Shown in pieces: positions 43,342 to 51,556 of a DNA stretch of 64,000 nt. The DNA lies in contig JAFXSE010000004.1 in NCBI GenBank assembly GCA_017525855.1, positions 47,175 through 111,174 on the forward strand, written 5' to 3'. Positions within the stretch are counted from its first letter, which is position 1; each line of letters starts with the position of its first letter. This stretch comes from Bacilli bacterium (GTDB lineage Bacteria > Bacillota > Bacilli > RF39 > UBA660). The notes beneath the pieces are model-generated. The model searched no databases and was not told the origin of the DNA. It saw only the letters and a program-made list of their open reading frames with translations. The position numbers were made by a program, and so were the translations under genes.

Positions 43342-43624
43342 ATGTTTAGTTTAAAAGGAAGAACTGCTGTAATAACTGGAGCATCATCTGGACTTGGTAA
43401 ACAAATGGCATCATCTTTTGCAGAACAGGGAGCTGATCTTGTTATTATAGCAAGAAGTACTAGACTCTGATAGATTTCAGGAGTTTGCCAAGACACATGT
43501 CCCAATGAAAAGATATGGTAAAGAGAATGAATTAAATGCAGGAGCAATATTTTTAGCTAGCACTGAAGCAAGTTATGTCACTGGAGTAATACTTCCAATA
43601 GATGGTGGCTATACTTGCGTATAA
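43342..43624 (+). pseudogene. Short-chain dehydrogenase/reductase gene with internal deletion
   Basis: Starts with a good ribosome site (AAGGAGA) as MFSLKGRTAVITGASSGLGK, the NAD(P)-binding end of an SDR, and stops at TGA 43468. From 43463 the +1 frame continues with FAKTHVPMKRYGKENE ... SYVTGVILPIDGGYT, the SDR C-terminus, to TAA 43624. About 140 central residues with the catalytic Ser-Tyr-Lys are missing, and the junction shifts frame. It was probably a gluconate-5-dehydrogenase-like enzyme; it cannot work now. Confidence 0.88.
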
Positions 43625-43636
43625 TAATATATAAAT

Positions 43637-43666
43637 AAAAGAGTTTCATTTAATTGAAACTCTTTT
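43637..43666. terminator. Bidirectional terminator
   Basis: 12-bp perfect stem AAAAGAGTTTCA / TGAAACTCTTTT with a TTTAAT loop, between the SDR relic and the reverse gene. Confidence 0.88.
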
Positions 43667-44270
43667 ACTCTTCACCTATATTAGGAAAAAACTTATTGAA
43701 AACTTCTTTTGTAAGTGTAGCATCTTCAGCATTTAAATAGTTTTTCTTAACCTCATACCATTTCTTAGGCTCATATAGCATTTCTAATACATCGTTTAGT
43801 TGATCACATATTAGCATTAATTTATATAGGTCACAATCACATTTATCCCCAAATGGGCTAATATTATTATTTAATCTTTCTATCTCTTGATTAACAGTAT
43901 CTAAATCTTTTATTTCAGAAGAATTACTTAATTCTAATGTTAAATAATACTTAATACTTTGAGGCAATAATTTTATCATTTCCAAATTATTGGATTCATC
44001 AGCCATTTTATTAAACTTCAATAGAATAGTTTTTAATTGGCTATTAATACAATAATAAATATTTATGCACATTCTATTATATAACAAATAAACATAATTT
44101 AGAGTTCTACTTTCTTTATATTTATCCATTGCCTTTAAATTTTTATCGTATTTACTAAGACAATCTCTAATCGTAGAATTTATATAACTATCATTAGAAT
44201 TATAATAATTGTATAAATAATTATATTGTATTTTGGAATTAAAATAAGATCTAATTAATTTATTACTCAT
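43665..44270 (-). CDS. Unknown helical cytoplasmic protein
   Basis: 201 residues, no signal peptide, rich in Tyr, Asn and Leu, predicted mostly alpha-helical. Contains several Cys (IRDCLSKY, RMCINIYYCIN, GDKCDCDLY). No family recognised. Good ribosome site (AGGGTGAT) and an extended -10 promoter on the reverse strand support expression. Confidence 0.7.
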   Translation of the reverse strand: MSNKLIRSYFNSKIQYNYLYNYYNSNDSYINSTIRDCLSKYDKNLKAMDKYKESRTLNYVYLLYNRMCINIYYCINSQLKTILLKFNKMADESNNLEMIKLLPQSIKYYLTLELSNSSEIKDLDTVNQEIERLNNNISPFGDKCDCDLYKLMLICDQLNDVLEMLYEPKKWYEVKKNYLNAEDATLTKEVFNKFFPNIGEE

Positions 44271-44297
44271 AATATCACCCTTTATTCTTATACAATT

Positions 44298-44306
44298 ATT
44301 ATAGCA
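44298..44306 (-). promoter_or_regulatory. Extended -10 promoter (reverse) of the gene at 44270
   Basis: TGCTATAAT on the reverse strand, 28 nt before the start codon. Confidence 0.6.
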
Positions 44307-44433
44307 TATAATTATAAAAATGAAAGAAAAAAAATATATTTATTAAAAAAGAATAAAATTACAAAAAAAGGTATAATAAGTCATTTTTTAGAATATAAAA
44401 AGTCATAAAAATAATATTACATTTAATTAAAGG

Positions 44434-44462
44434 TTGTAATCGAGTATTAAAAATGATATTAT
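44434..44462 (+). promoter_or_regulatory. Promoter of the small membrane protein gene
   Basis: TTGTAA (44434-44439), 17 nt, TATTAT (44457-44462) preceded by TGA. Confidence 0.55.
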
Positions 44463-44483
44463 ATAAACATAGGATGGAAAGAT

Positions 44484-44744
44484 ATGGATAGCGTAATTAA
44501 GTTTTTTACAGAGACTCTAACAGGACCTTTTTATATTATTACATTACTTGTTTGCACAATACTTATAGTATTATGTATAATTTATCTTATTAAATCATCT
44601 AAAGATACTAACAAAGAAAGTAATGATAATTTTTACTTTCCGACTAATAATGATTATTATCATTCAACTGATAATGTCATTATAACAAAAACAGAAGAAA
44701 AAAGCACAGTTTATAGCCAGGATAAAGAAAATGAAGATATATAA
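44484..44744 (+). CDS. Small single-pass membrane protein, unknown
   Basis: 86 residues. One membrane segment (~16-37, FYIITLLVCTILIVLCIIYLI) followed by a polar, Asn/Asp-rich tail. No family recognised. It lies 69 nt before cdaA but cdaA has its own promoter. Ribosome site AGGATGG. Confidence 0.65.
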   Translation: MDSVIKFFTETLTGPFYIITLLVCTILIVLCIIYLIKSSKDTNKESNDNFYFPTNNDYYHSTDNVIITKTEEKSTVYSQDKENEDI

Positions 44745-44762
44745 AGGTAAAAATTAGAAGCA

Positions 44763-44791
44763 TTGACATATTTCAATATTTATTTTATATT
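44763..44791 (+). promoter_or_regulatory. Promoter of cdaA-cdaR
   Basis: TTGACA (44763-44768), 17 nt, TATATT (44786-44791), 22 nt before the start codon. Confidence 0.75.
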
Positions 44792-44813
44792 CAAATAGTT
44801 AAGGAGATTTTTT

Positions 44814-45656
44814 ATGAATATAACGTTAACAGATTTAATAACAATAATAAAAAAGATAATTGATATATCATTAGTATGGTTTATTTTTTATTACATTTTA
44901 AAGAATATACGTAATAATGTAAAACTATCATTAATATTTAAAGGCGTAGCTTTAGTAATAATACTAAAAGTAATAAGTGATTTCTTTGGGTTTACTACAG
45001 TTGGCTTATTATTAGAATATGTAATCATGTATGGCCCTCTTGCTTTAATCATCATTTTTCAACCAGAAATTAGAAGTATTTTAGAGCAACTAGGTAGAAG
45101 TCAACTTTTAGGTAGACATAAAGTTTTAACAGTGGATGAACGAGAGAATATGGTGTATCAAATAATTGGAGCCTTAGAAACTTTAAGAAAATCTAAGATA
45201 GGTGCTCTTATAGTTTTAGAAAGAGATATTAGTCTAGGAAATTATATAGATAAAGCTAAAAAAATATATGCAGATTTATCAAGTGATTTACTTATATCTA
45301 TTTTCTTCCCCAATAACCCTCTACATGATGGCGGAGTAATTATACAGGGAGATAGAATTACTTGTGCAGGAGCAGTTTTTCCTACAAGTAGTAGCTCAAA
45401 ACTAAATAAAAGGCTTGGTACTCGCCATAGAGCGGCAGTTGGAATTACAGAAGAAGCAGATTGTATTGCTCTTATTGTTTCAGAAGAAACAGGTCGTATG
45501 TCAATAGCAATAAAAGGAGAATTATACTATAATCTTACAATTGATGATGTAAGAATGATGTTAATAGATGAATTAAGACCAAAGCAAGAGTCATTACAAG
45601 ATGACATTGAAGAAGATTTTATGGAAGAGGAAGAGATATATGAAGAAGAAAAATAA
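44814..45656 (+). CDS. cdaA: Diadenylate cyclase CdaA
   Basis: 280 residues: three N-terminal membrane segments (~1-75) and the DAC domain with NPLHDGGVII (172-174 is DGG where DGA is usual) and GTRHRAAVGI (Arg204-His205-Arg206). It condenses two ATP to c-di-AMP, the messenger for K+ and osmotic balance in Bacillota. The next gene encodes its regulator CdaR with a 17-nt overlap. The usual third gene, glmM, is absent. Confidence 0.94.
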   Translation: MNITLTDLITIIKKIIDISLVWFIFYYILKNIRNNVKLSLIFKGVALVIILKVISDFFGFTTVGLLLEYVIMYGPLALIIIFQPEIRSILEQLGRSQLLGRHKVLTVDERENMVYQIIGALETLRKSKIGALIVLERDISLGNYIDKAKKIYADLSSDLLISIFFPNNPLHDGGVIIQGDRITCAGAVFPTSSSSKLNKRLGTRHRAAVGITEEADCIALIVSEETGRMSIAIKGELYYNLTIDDVRMMLIDELRPKQESLQDDIEEDFMEEEEIYEEEK

Positions 45657-46995
45657 CATTTTTAAAACCATTTTTCATAGTATTTTTTCATTCTTTGATA
45701 AATGGTTAATAACCCCAGTTACAAAATTAATAATAAAGATTACTGATTTATTTAATAACAATAACAAGGGAATAGAAAAACTAATTAATAAAAAATCAAC
45801 ATTATTAATAATTTCATTATTGTTAGCCTTTGGAACTTTCTTTATTATAGATAACAATTCAAATGTTATGATTGATCAATATGCAGAAGTGCTATATAAA
45901 CAAAAAGTAGTAGCTAGTTATAATGAAGAATTATATGTTGTGGAAGGACTACCATCAAAAGTTGATATTACTTTAATTGGTCAAAAAAGACATATCTTCC
46001 TTGCTAAACAAACTCCATCAAATGGAGTAACTGTAGATTTAACAGGCTTAAAGCCAGGAAATCATAGAGTAACATTAAAATATTCTCAGCAATTAAAATC
46101 TGTTGATTATAGACTTGATCCTTCAACTGTAACAGTAACTATTTATGAAAAAGTCTCTCAAAATAAATCTATTACTTATGATATACTTCATAAAGATAGT
46201 TTGGATAGCAAACTATATATTAAAGATGTAGAGCTAAATCGTAGTAATATTATTATTAAAGGAGCCGAATATAAATTAGAAAAGGTAGCCACAGTAAAAG
46301 CTTTAATCGACGTTAATAATTTAAATAATCCTAAAGCTGGTGAAATTACATTAAAAGAAGTTCCACTTGTAGCTTATGACAATAATGGAGAAATTGTTGA
46401 AGTTGAAACTGTACCTTCAACAGTAGAAGCAAAATTAAACATAACTTCACCAAGCAAAACAGTTGATATCAAAGTTGTTCCTAAAGGTGATATAGCTTTT
46501 GGACAAGCTATTAAATCAATTACACCAAGCGTCAATGCTGTAACAGTATATGGTGAAGAAGAAGCTGTCTCTAGCTTAGATAGTATTGAAGTACCAATTG
46601 ATGTCAAAGGATTAGATGAAGATAAAACATACAATATAACATTAACTAAGCCAAATGGAATTACGGAATTAAGTACCAAGACTATTACAGTTAAAGTTGT
46701 TTTAGATACATCAGTAAGTAAAGAAATTAATAATATTCCTATTGAAACTGAAAACTTAGATAGTAAATACATTGTACAAGCATTAAATAAAGAAGATAGT
46801 AATGTTACTGTTGTAGTACAAGGAAGTAAAGGTTCAGTAGATAATATCAATGCAGAAAGTATTAAAGCATACATTGATTTAGCCAACTATGGCGTTGGAG
46901 AACACGAAGTCGAAGTTAAAGTAAAAGGTAGTGACTTAAAACTATCTTATACATCTAAAACTAAGAAAGTAAAAATCAGAATAACTGAAAAATAA
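45640..46995 (+). CDS. cdaR: CdaA regulatory protein CdaR (YbbR domains)
   Basis: 451 residues. A membrane segment (~50-68, STLLIISLLLAFGTFFII) and then a series of about four YbbR domains outside the membrane (~80-450), with repeated V-T-V/I-K and P-x-x-V-x-V patterns. CdaR binds CdaA and adjusts its activity. I choose ATG 45640 with GAGGAAGAG just upstream rather than the longer frame from 45601. Confidence 0.9.
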   Translation: MKKKNNIFKTIFHSIFSFFDKWLITPVTKLIIKITDLFNNNNKGIEKLINKKSTLLIISLLLAFGTFFIIDNNSNVMIDQYAEVLYKQKVVASYNEELYVVEGLPSKVDITLIGQKRHIFLAKQTPSNGVTVDLTGLKPGNHRVTLKYSQQLKSVDYRLDPSTVTVTIYEKVSQNKSITYDILHKDSLDSKLYIKDVELNRSNIIIKGAEYKLEKVATVKALIDVNNLNNPKAGEITLKEVPLVAYDNNGEIVEVETVPSTVEAKLNITSPSKTVDIKVVPKGDIAFGQAIKSITPSVNAVTVYGEEEAVSSLDSIEVPIDVKGLDEDKTYNITLTKPNGITELSTKTITVKVVLDTSVSKEINNIPIETENLDSKYIVQALNKEDSNVTVVVQGSKGSVDNINAESIKAYIDLANYGVGEHEVEVKVKGSDLKLSYTSKTKKVKIRITEK

Positions 46996-47029
46996 AAGAG
47001 AATCTCAAATAATTGAGTTTCTCTTTTTA
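46994..47029. terminator. Bidirectional terminator between cdaR and DUF378 gene
   Basis: 15-bp stem with one mismatch, AAAAGAGAATCTCAA / TTGAGTTTCTCTTTT, T-rich on both sides. Confidence 0.87.
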
Positions 47030-47221
47030 TTTCTCATCAAAAAACATTGAAATAGAAATTAGACCACTTATACCAACTAAGATATAAACAGTTCTAGCTA
47101 ATAAAGTCGTAGCGCCACCAAATATAGTAGCGACCAAATCAAATTTAAAAGCCCCAACTAATAACCAGTTAATAGCTCCTACTATAACTAAAGCAAGAGC
47201 GATTTTTTTTATTGTTTCCAT
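47027..47221 (-). CDS. DUF378-family small membrane protein
   Basis: 64 residues, two membrane segments with the family motif KIALALVIVGAINWLLVGAF and VYILVGISGL. Function unknown; common in Bacillota. Ribosome site AAGGATGG on the reverse strand. Convergent with cdaR. Confidence 0.88.
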   Translation of the reverse strand: METIKKIALALVIVGAINWLLVGAFKFDLVATIFGGATTLLARTVYILVGISGLISISMFFDEK

Positions 47222-47260
47222 AATACCATCCTTTCTGTCTAATAGTATTTTTTCCCAAAG

Positions 47261-47288
47261 TTTACATTTTATACGGAATAATTATACT
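47261..47288 (+). promoter_or_regulatory. Promoter of the lipoprotein gene at 47332
   Basis: TTTACA (47261-47266), 16 nt, TATACT (47283-47288). Confidence 0.55.
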
Positions 47289-47331
47289 TTTATAACATAT
47301 AGTTAAATGAAAATATTAATGAGGTGATAAT

Positions 47332-48324
47332 TTGAAAAAAATTATAGGTTTTTTAATAATTTTAATACTGATAACAACAGGATGCGGAAAATATAGTGAA
47401 GACGATGTTATAAATGATTTAGACAAAAAAGTAAATAATAATAACTACTATTTAGAAGGAAATTTGGAAATAGTAAATAATGATGAAGTATATAATTATG
47501 ACATAGATGTATCATATAAGAAAAGTGATAACTACAAGGTTAGATTATTAAATAAATCAAATAACCATGAACAAATAATATTAAAGAATTCAGATGGAGT
47601 TTTTGTTGTGACACCAGCTCTAAATAAAAGTTTTAAGTTCCAAAGTGATTGGCCATACAATAATTCTCAAATATATTTATTACAATCAATAGTTACTGAT
47701 ATAAAATCAGATAATAAAAAAGAGTTTAAAGAAGAAAAAAATGGATATACTTTTATTACAGAAGTTAATTACCCAAACAATAGAAAATTAGTGAAGCAAG
47801 AAATTAGCATGGATAAAAAATTAAATATTAAAAAAGTCAAAGTATATAATGAAAATAATGTCCCACTTATGACTATGACATTTAAAAAAATAGATACATC
47901 TCCTACATTTAAAAAAGATTATTTTACTTTGGATACTGTGATGGAAAGTTCATTAAATACTGATAACACAAAAACAGCTTCTAAGTTAGATGATAGTATC
48001 TATCCTTTAGTATTACCAACAGGAACAAAATTATCAAACGAGGAAAAGGTAAAGAAAACAAATGGTGAAAGAGTAATATTAACTTTTGATGGGGAAAAAC
48101 CCTTCTTATTAGTAGAAGAAACAGCAAATGTATTTGATGAATTTACAATAGTACCAACTAGTGGGGAACCATATATCTTGCAAGATACTATCGGTGTATT
48201 AGGAGAGAATTCCTTAACGTGGGCAACTGGTGGAATAGAGTACTACATAGTCAGTGATGTTTTAAATCAGAATGAATTAGTTGAAATAGCATCATCTATA
48301 AGTTCATTACCTACCATGAAATAA
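47332..48324 (+). CDS. Lipoprotein with LolA/GerS-like domain and C-terminal DUF4367-like domain
   Basis: 330 residues. Signal peptide with lipobox ITTGC (Cys18). Residues ~25-210 have the half-barrel pattern of LolA/GerS-type lipoproteins (YYLEGNLEIVNNDEVYNYDI, KVRLLNKSNNHEQIILKN, FTLDTVM), and ~225-330 (VLPTGTKLSNEEK ... ILTFDGEKPFLLVEE) looks like DUF4367. It starts at TTG 47332 behind GAGGTGAT; no ATG is available. In Clostridia GerS relatives act in spore germination, but no spore genes are seen here, so only an envelope role is inferred. Confidence 0.72.
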   Translation: MKKIIGFLIILILITTGCGKYSEDDVINDLDKKVNNNNYYLEGNLEIVNNDEVYNYDIDVSYKKSDNYKVRLLNKSNNHEQIILKNSDGVFVVTPALNKSFKFQSDWPYNNSQIYLLQSIVTDIKSDNKKEFKEEKNGYTFITEVNYPNNRKLVKQEISMDKKLNIKKVKVYNENNVPLMTMTFKKIDTSPTFKKDYFTLDTVMESSLNTDNTKTASKLDDSIYPLVLPTGTKLSNEEKVKKTNGERVILTFDGEKPFLLVEETANVFDEFTIVPTSGEPYILQDTIGVLGENSLTWATGGIEYYIVSDVLNQNELVEIASSISSLPTMK

Positions 48325-48328
48325 CATC

Positions 48329-48358
48329 TTTACAATAACAAAAAAAATATGCTATACT
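48329..48358 (+). promoter_or_regulatory. Promoter of the gene at 48378
   Basis: TTTACA (48329-48334), 18 nt, TATACT (48353-48358) preceded by TGC. Confidence 0.6.
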
Positions 48359-48377
48359 CATAATGGTCGGTGATATC

Positions 48378-48908
48378 ATGAGTAAAAGCAAAAATAATAG
48401 AACAAAATTATCAAAAGAGCATAAAAAAATAATGGAACAATATGAAACTGAAAATTTATCAGTAAAGAAAGTAATAATAGTTATTGTTACCATAATATTA
48501 ATGTTTGGCGTATTTTATTTACTAACTATTGGTATACTAAGAAAGAAACCTAAAACAACTTTTGTTAGCAATGCATCTATTCAATATAGTGAAATATTAG
48601 CGGGAGAAAGTTTTACGCAAAACGAAAAAGAGTACTTAGTACTTTTCTATGATAGTACTAAAGAAGACTCAGAAAAAAACCATACTATAATAGCTAACTA
48701 CAAGAGCAAAAAAAATGGGTTAACAATATATACAGTAGATATGCATGAAGGATTAAATAAAAACTACACTAGTGCTTCAGAAGATAACATAAATGCTAAA
48801 GAAGCAAGTGAATTAAAAATTAGTAAAACAACTTTAATACATTTTAAAGATAATAAAATTATAGAATATATTACAGAAAATATAGAACAATATTTAAATA
48901 GTTTATAA
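48378..48908 (+). CDS. Membrane-anchored thioredoxin-fold protein lacking active-site cysteines
   Basis: 176 residues: cytoplasmic basic head, membrane segment (~33-53), external domain with the secondary-structure order of a thioredoxin fold (EYLVLFYDSTKED, LTIYTVDMHEG, ISKTTLIHFKDNKIIEYI). The CxxC site is absent (DSTKE in its place) and the usual cis-Pro is Thr. It is therefore likely a binding or scaffold protein. Start ATG 48378 follows CGGTGAT; ATG 48363 lacks a ribosome site. Confidence 0.6.
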   Translation: MSKSKNNRTKLSKEHKKIMEQYETENLSVKKVIIVIVTIILMFGVFYLLTIGILRKKPKTTFVSNASIQYSEILAGESFTQNEKEYLVLFYDSTKEDSEKNHTIIANYKSKKNGLTIYTVDMHEGLNKNYTSASEDNINAKEASELKISKTTLIHFKDNKIIEYITENIEQYLNSL

Positions 48909-48913
48909 GAGTA

Positions 48914-48919
48914 TATAAT
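48914..48919 (+). promoter_or_regulatory. -10 element of tRNA-Asn
   Basis: TATAAT nine nt before the mature tRNA. It lies inside a small hairpin (48907-48925) that may also end the upstream transcript. Confidence 0.55.
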
Positions 48920-48928
48920 ACTCTTTAT

Positions 48929-49005
48929 GCCTCAATAGCTCAGTTGGTTAGAGCACTTGACTGTTAATCAAGGGGTCCTAGGTTCAAGTCCTAGTTGAGG
49001 CGCCA
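48929..49005 (+). tRNA. tRNA-Asn (anticodon GTT)
   Basis: 77 nt with a full cloverleaf: acceptor GCCTCAA / TTGAGGC, D arm AGCTCAGTTGGTTAGAGC, anticodon arm CTTGA-CTGTTAA-TCAAG with GTT at 48963-48965, T arm CCTAG-GTTCAAGTC-CTAG. CCA is encoded. Confidence 0.98.
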
Positions 49006-49017
49006 TATATGATTATT

Positions 49018-49039
49018 AAGATAGGTAACTATCTTTTTT
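49018..49039 (+). terminator. Terminator after tRNA-Asn
   Basis: AAGATAG / CTATCTT stem with a GTAA tetraloop and a T run. Confidence 0.85.
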
Positions 49040-49085
49040 CTTTTAAATATGTTATCATATATTAGTACTCTAATGAGGTGAAAAT

Positions 49086-50357
49086 ATGTCAAAAAAACAA
49101 AAAACAGAAATAAAAAATTTACAAACAGACAAAAAGAAAAAAAAGAATAATACTATATCATCTCCTAAAAAAAATGTTGATGAATATAAAGAAAAAGACT
49201 ATTTTACTAGTTCAGAAGTCGTAATTATAGCTATTATTGCAATTGCTTTTGGATGCTTGTTAGGAAGTATTATAGCACTAAAGACTAGCAACAAATCAAC
49301 ATCTAAAGAAGTAGAAGAATTTACAGTAGCTTATAATACCTTGCTAAATAACTACTATAAAAAAATAGATAAAAAGAAATTAATCTCTAGTGCTATTGAA
49401 GGTATGTTTAAATATCTTGATGATCCATATACAGTGTATATGGATAAAGAAGAAACAGAAAGCTTCAATCAAACTATGGATGGTAAATATAAAGGTATAG
49501 GAGCTACTATATCTAAGTATGATGATGAAATACATATTGTAGGAATATTTAAGAACTCACCAGCAGCTAAAGCAGGCGTTCACGAAAACGATATTATAAT
49601 AAGTGTAAATGGTACTAGTACAAAAGATAAGACTGCTGATGAAGTAGTAAAACTAATAAAATCAAAGAATACAGCTACTATAAAAATAAAAAGAGACAAA
49701 GAAGAAAAAACGTATAAAATAAAATTAGAAGAAGTGATTATTCCATCAGTAGAATCAGAAATAATAGAAAAAAATAATAAAAAAGTAGGAGTAATCACAA
49801 TCGGCATTTTTGCTGCTAATACATATCAACAATTTAATACAGAATTAAAAGAATTAGAAAAGAATAATATTGATGCCATTATAATAGATGTAAGAAGCAA
49901 TACTGGTGGTTACTTAGATCAAGCAAGTAAAATTCTTTCGTTATTTATGGATAAGTCAAAAGTAATATACCAAATAGAATCAAACAATAAAAAAACAAAG
50001 TACTATTCTAATGGGACACAAAACAAAAATTATAAAGTCGCAGTACTAGTAAATGAAGGTAGCGCCTCTGCATCAGAGATTCTAGCGGCAGCCTTTAAAG
50101 AATCCTACAATGCAGAAATCATAGGTATAAAAACCTATGGTAAAGGAACAGTGCAAACAGCTCAAAAATTAGATAGTGGCTCAAGCATTAAAATAACTAT
50201 TGAAAATTGGTTAACTCCTAAAGGTAATTCCATCAATAAAAAAGGAATTGAACCTACTATAAAAGTTGAGTTAGCAGAAGAATATTATGAAAAACCATCA
50301 AAAGATACAGATAATCAATTGCAAAAAGCACTAGAAATCGTAAGTAAAAAAGACTAA
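49086..50357 (+). CDS. S41-family carboxy-terminal processing protease (CtpA-like)
   Basis: 423 residues. Cytoplasmic Lys-rich head (~1-45), membrane anchor (~49-68), PDZ domain (~130-215, YKGIGATIS ... HENDIIISVNG), S41 catalytic domain with NEGSASASEILAAA (nucleophile Ser) and TYGKGTVQT (Lys base). It trims exported proteins outside the membrane. A large branched hairpin terminator overlaps its stop codon. Ribosome site GAGGTG. Confidence 0.92.
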   Translation: MSKKQKTEIKNLQTDKKKKKNNTISSPKKNVDEYKEKDYFTSSEVVIIAIIAIAFGCLLGSIIALKTSNKSTSKEVEEFTVAYNTLLNNYYKKIDKKKLISSAIEGMFKYLDDPYTVYMDKEETESFNQTMDGKYKGIGATISKYDDEIHIVGIFKNSPAAKAGVHENDIIISVNGTSTKDKTADEVVKLIKSKNTATIKIKRDKEEKTYKIKLEEVIIPSVESEIIEKNNKKVGVITIGIFAANTYQQFNTELKELEKNNIDAIIIDVRSNTGGYLDQASKILSLFMDKSKVIYQIESNNKKTKYYSNGTQNKNYKVAVLVNEGSASASEILAAAFKESYNAEIIGIKTYGKGTVQTAQKLDSGSSIKITIENWLTPKGNSINKKGIEPTIKVELAEEYYEKPSKDTDNQLQKALEIVSKKD

Positions 50358-50398
50358 ATCACTAAAACTCTAAAAAGAGTAAGATCTAGTCTTTTTTT
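50348..50398. terminator. Branched bidirectional terminator
   Basis: Outer stem AAAAGACTA / TAGTCTTTT (50348-50356 / 50387-50395) encloses an ACTC-TAAAAA-GAGT hairpin. It is between ctpA and the reverse sortase gene and overlaps both ends. Confidence 0.75.
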
Positions 50399-50937
50399 AA
50401 TATGCCATATATTATCAGCTGTTTACCCTTTGTATCACTACAAGTTGTTAACACAATTTCATCAGAATAATTCCATATTCCTGAAATATGCCCAGTTTTA
50501 GGAACTTCTTTTTTCTTTAAAACTTCGTAGTTATAATTAATATTATTATAAAACAAATTAATAGAGTCTCCCTCATCTAAATATTTTACCTTATCAAAAT
50601 AGGCATTTTCTCCATTCCCAGAATGTGCTGCTAAAAAAATAATGCTATTACCTTCACCTGGTAAAATGGAACCGTTTAATATTGTAACATTTTCATCAAC
50701 ATTATTTTGACTACTATTTATATCGTATAATTTCCTTTTCAAACCAATTTTAGGAATACGAATTTCACCAATAGAATGCTCATTGTTTTTACCATTATTA
50801 ACAATAATTTTTTTTAAATTACCACTAGATATAAATGACTCATTTTTTGTTATAACACGACTATTATTTAAATAAATATAATTAATCATAAATATAGTTA
50901 ATAATAAACTACTAATCAATACACTTTTTTTTAACAT
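50386..50937 (-). CDS. Sortase with catalytic Arg replaced by Gln
   Basis: 183 residues: membrane anchor (~5-24) and sortase domain with GEIRIPKIGLKRKLYD, catalytic His105 (FLAAHSGN) and Cys166 (VLTTCSDT). Seven residues later the family shows Arg before the final strand (RLVV/RLII); here it is Gln173 (GKQLIIYG, codon CAG). Loss of that Arg normally cripples sortases, so activity is doubtful. The ATG at 50935-50937 overlaps the orphan sorting signal of the adhesin upstream. A TTG further up is possible; neither has a strong ribosome site. It should anchor the 52.6-51 kb protein. Confidence 0.85.
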   Translation of the reverse strand: MLKKSVLISSLLLTIFMINYIYLNNSRVITKNESFISSGNLKKIIVNNGKNNEHSIGEIRIPKIGLKRKLYDINSSQNNVDENVTILNGSILPGEGNSIIFLAAHSGNGENAYFDKVKYLDEGDSINLFYNNINYNYEVLKKKEVPKTGHISGIWNYSDEIVLTTCSDTKGKQLIIYGILKKD

Positions 50938-51022
50938 ATCCAAGACCAATAAAATTAATAAATAATACTATATATAAATAAGTATATGTATCATCACTTC
51001 TAGTGTTTGGAACCTCAATTAA
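50912..51022 (-). other. Orphan cell-wall sorting signal cut off by a stop codon
   Basis: Directly after the TAA (51023-51025) of the Cna-B protein, the same frame continues: LIEVPNTRSDD, then a hydrophobic segment (YLYIVLFINFIGLGY), then VKKKCID and TAG at 50912-50914. This is a textbook sortase signal (VPNTR-type pentapeptide, membrane span, basic tail). In the preceding Cna-B repeat the TAA position is AAA (Lys, VDKLIE). Confidence 0.85.
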
Positions 51023-51556
51023 TTAATCCATTAGATTATAGGTTGGATTATTACTATTTTCATCAATCAATATATCGAAATCATCTATTGAACTATAACC
51101 CTCAGTAGTAGTTATTTGTTTAACAGTATACTTACCATAAGGAAGCTTAATAGAACCATCGCCATTTTTATCTGTAGTAATACTATCGATATATTGATTA
51201 TTTGAATATATATCAAAAACAATATTACTTTCAGCCGTTTTTATTTTTGAAGTACCATAATCTTTATGTATTTTAACTTCTTTCTCAATTAATTTATCTA
51301 CTAAATTATATGTTAATTCATTAGGACTACCATCAACAACAACACTAAAATCATCAACAGGACTATACCCATAAGTAGTAGTTACTTGTTTAACTGTATA
51401 TTTACCATAAGGAAGCTTAATAGAACCATCGCCATTTTTATCTGTAGTTATGCTATCAATATATTTATTATCTGAATATATATCAAAAACAACATTCTCT
51501 TCAGATTCTTTGCTATATTTAGTTTCAAAATCTTTATGTATTTTAACATTTTTTTC
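51017..51556 (-). repeat. Two tandem 270-bp repeats (90-residue Cna-B domains)
   Basis: Copies at 51287-51556 and 51017-51286. The core YIDSITTDKNGDGSIKLPYG is identical in both, and codons are nearly identical, so the duplication is recent. In the Cna-B consensus Y-x-x-x-E the Glu is Gln (YTVKQ) in both copies, which may prevent isopeptide formation. Confidence 0.9.

Noticed and set aside
43637..43666. CRISPR or short tandem repeats among the many hairpins
   Set aside because: All regular hairpins stand singly at gene ends and are followed by T runs; no array of evenly spaced repeats was found anywhere.
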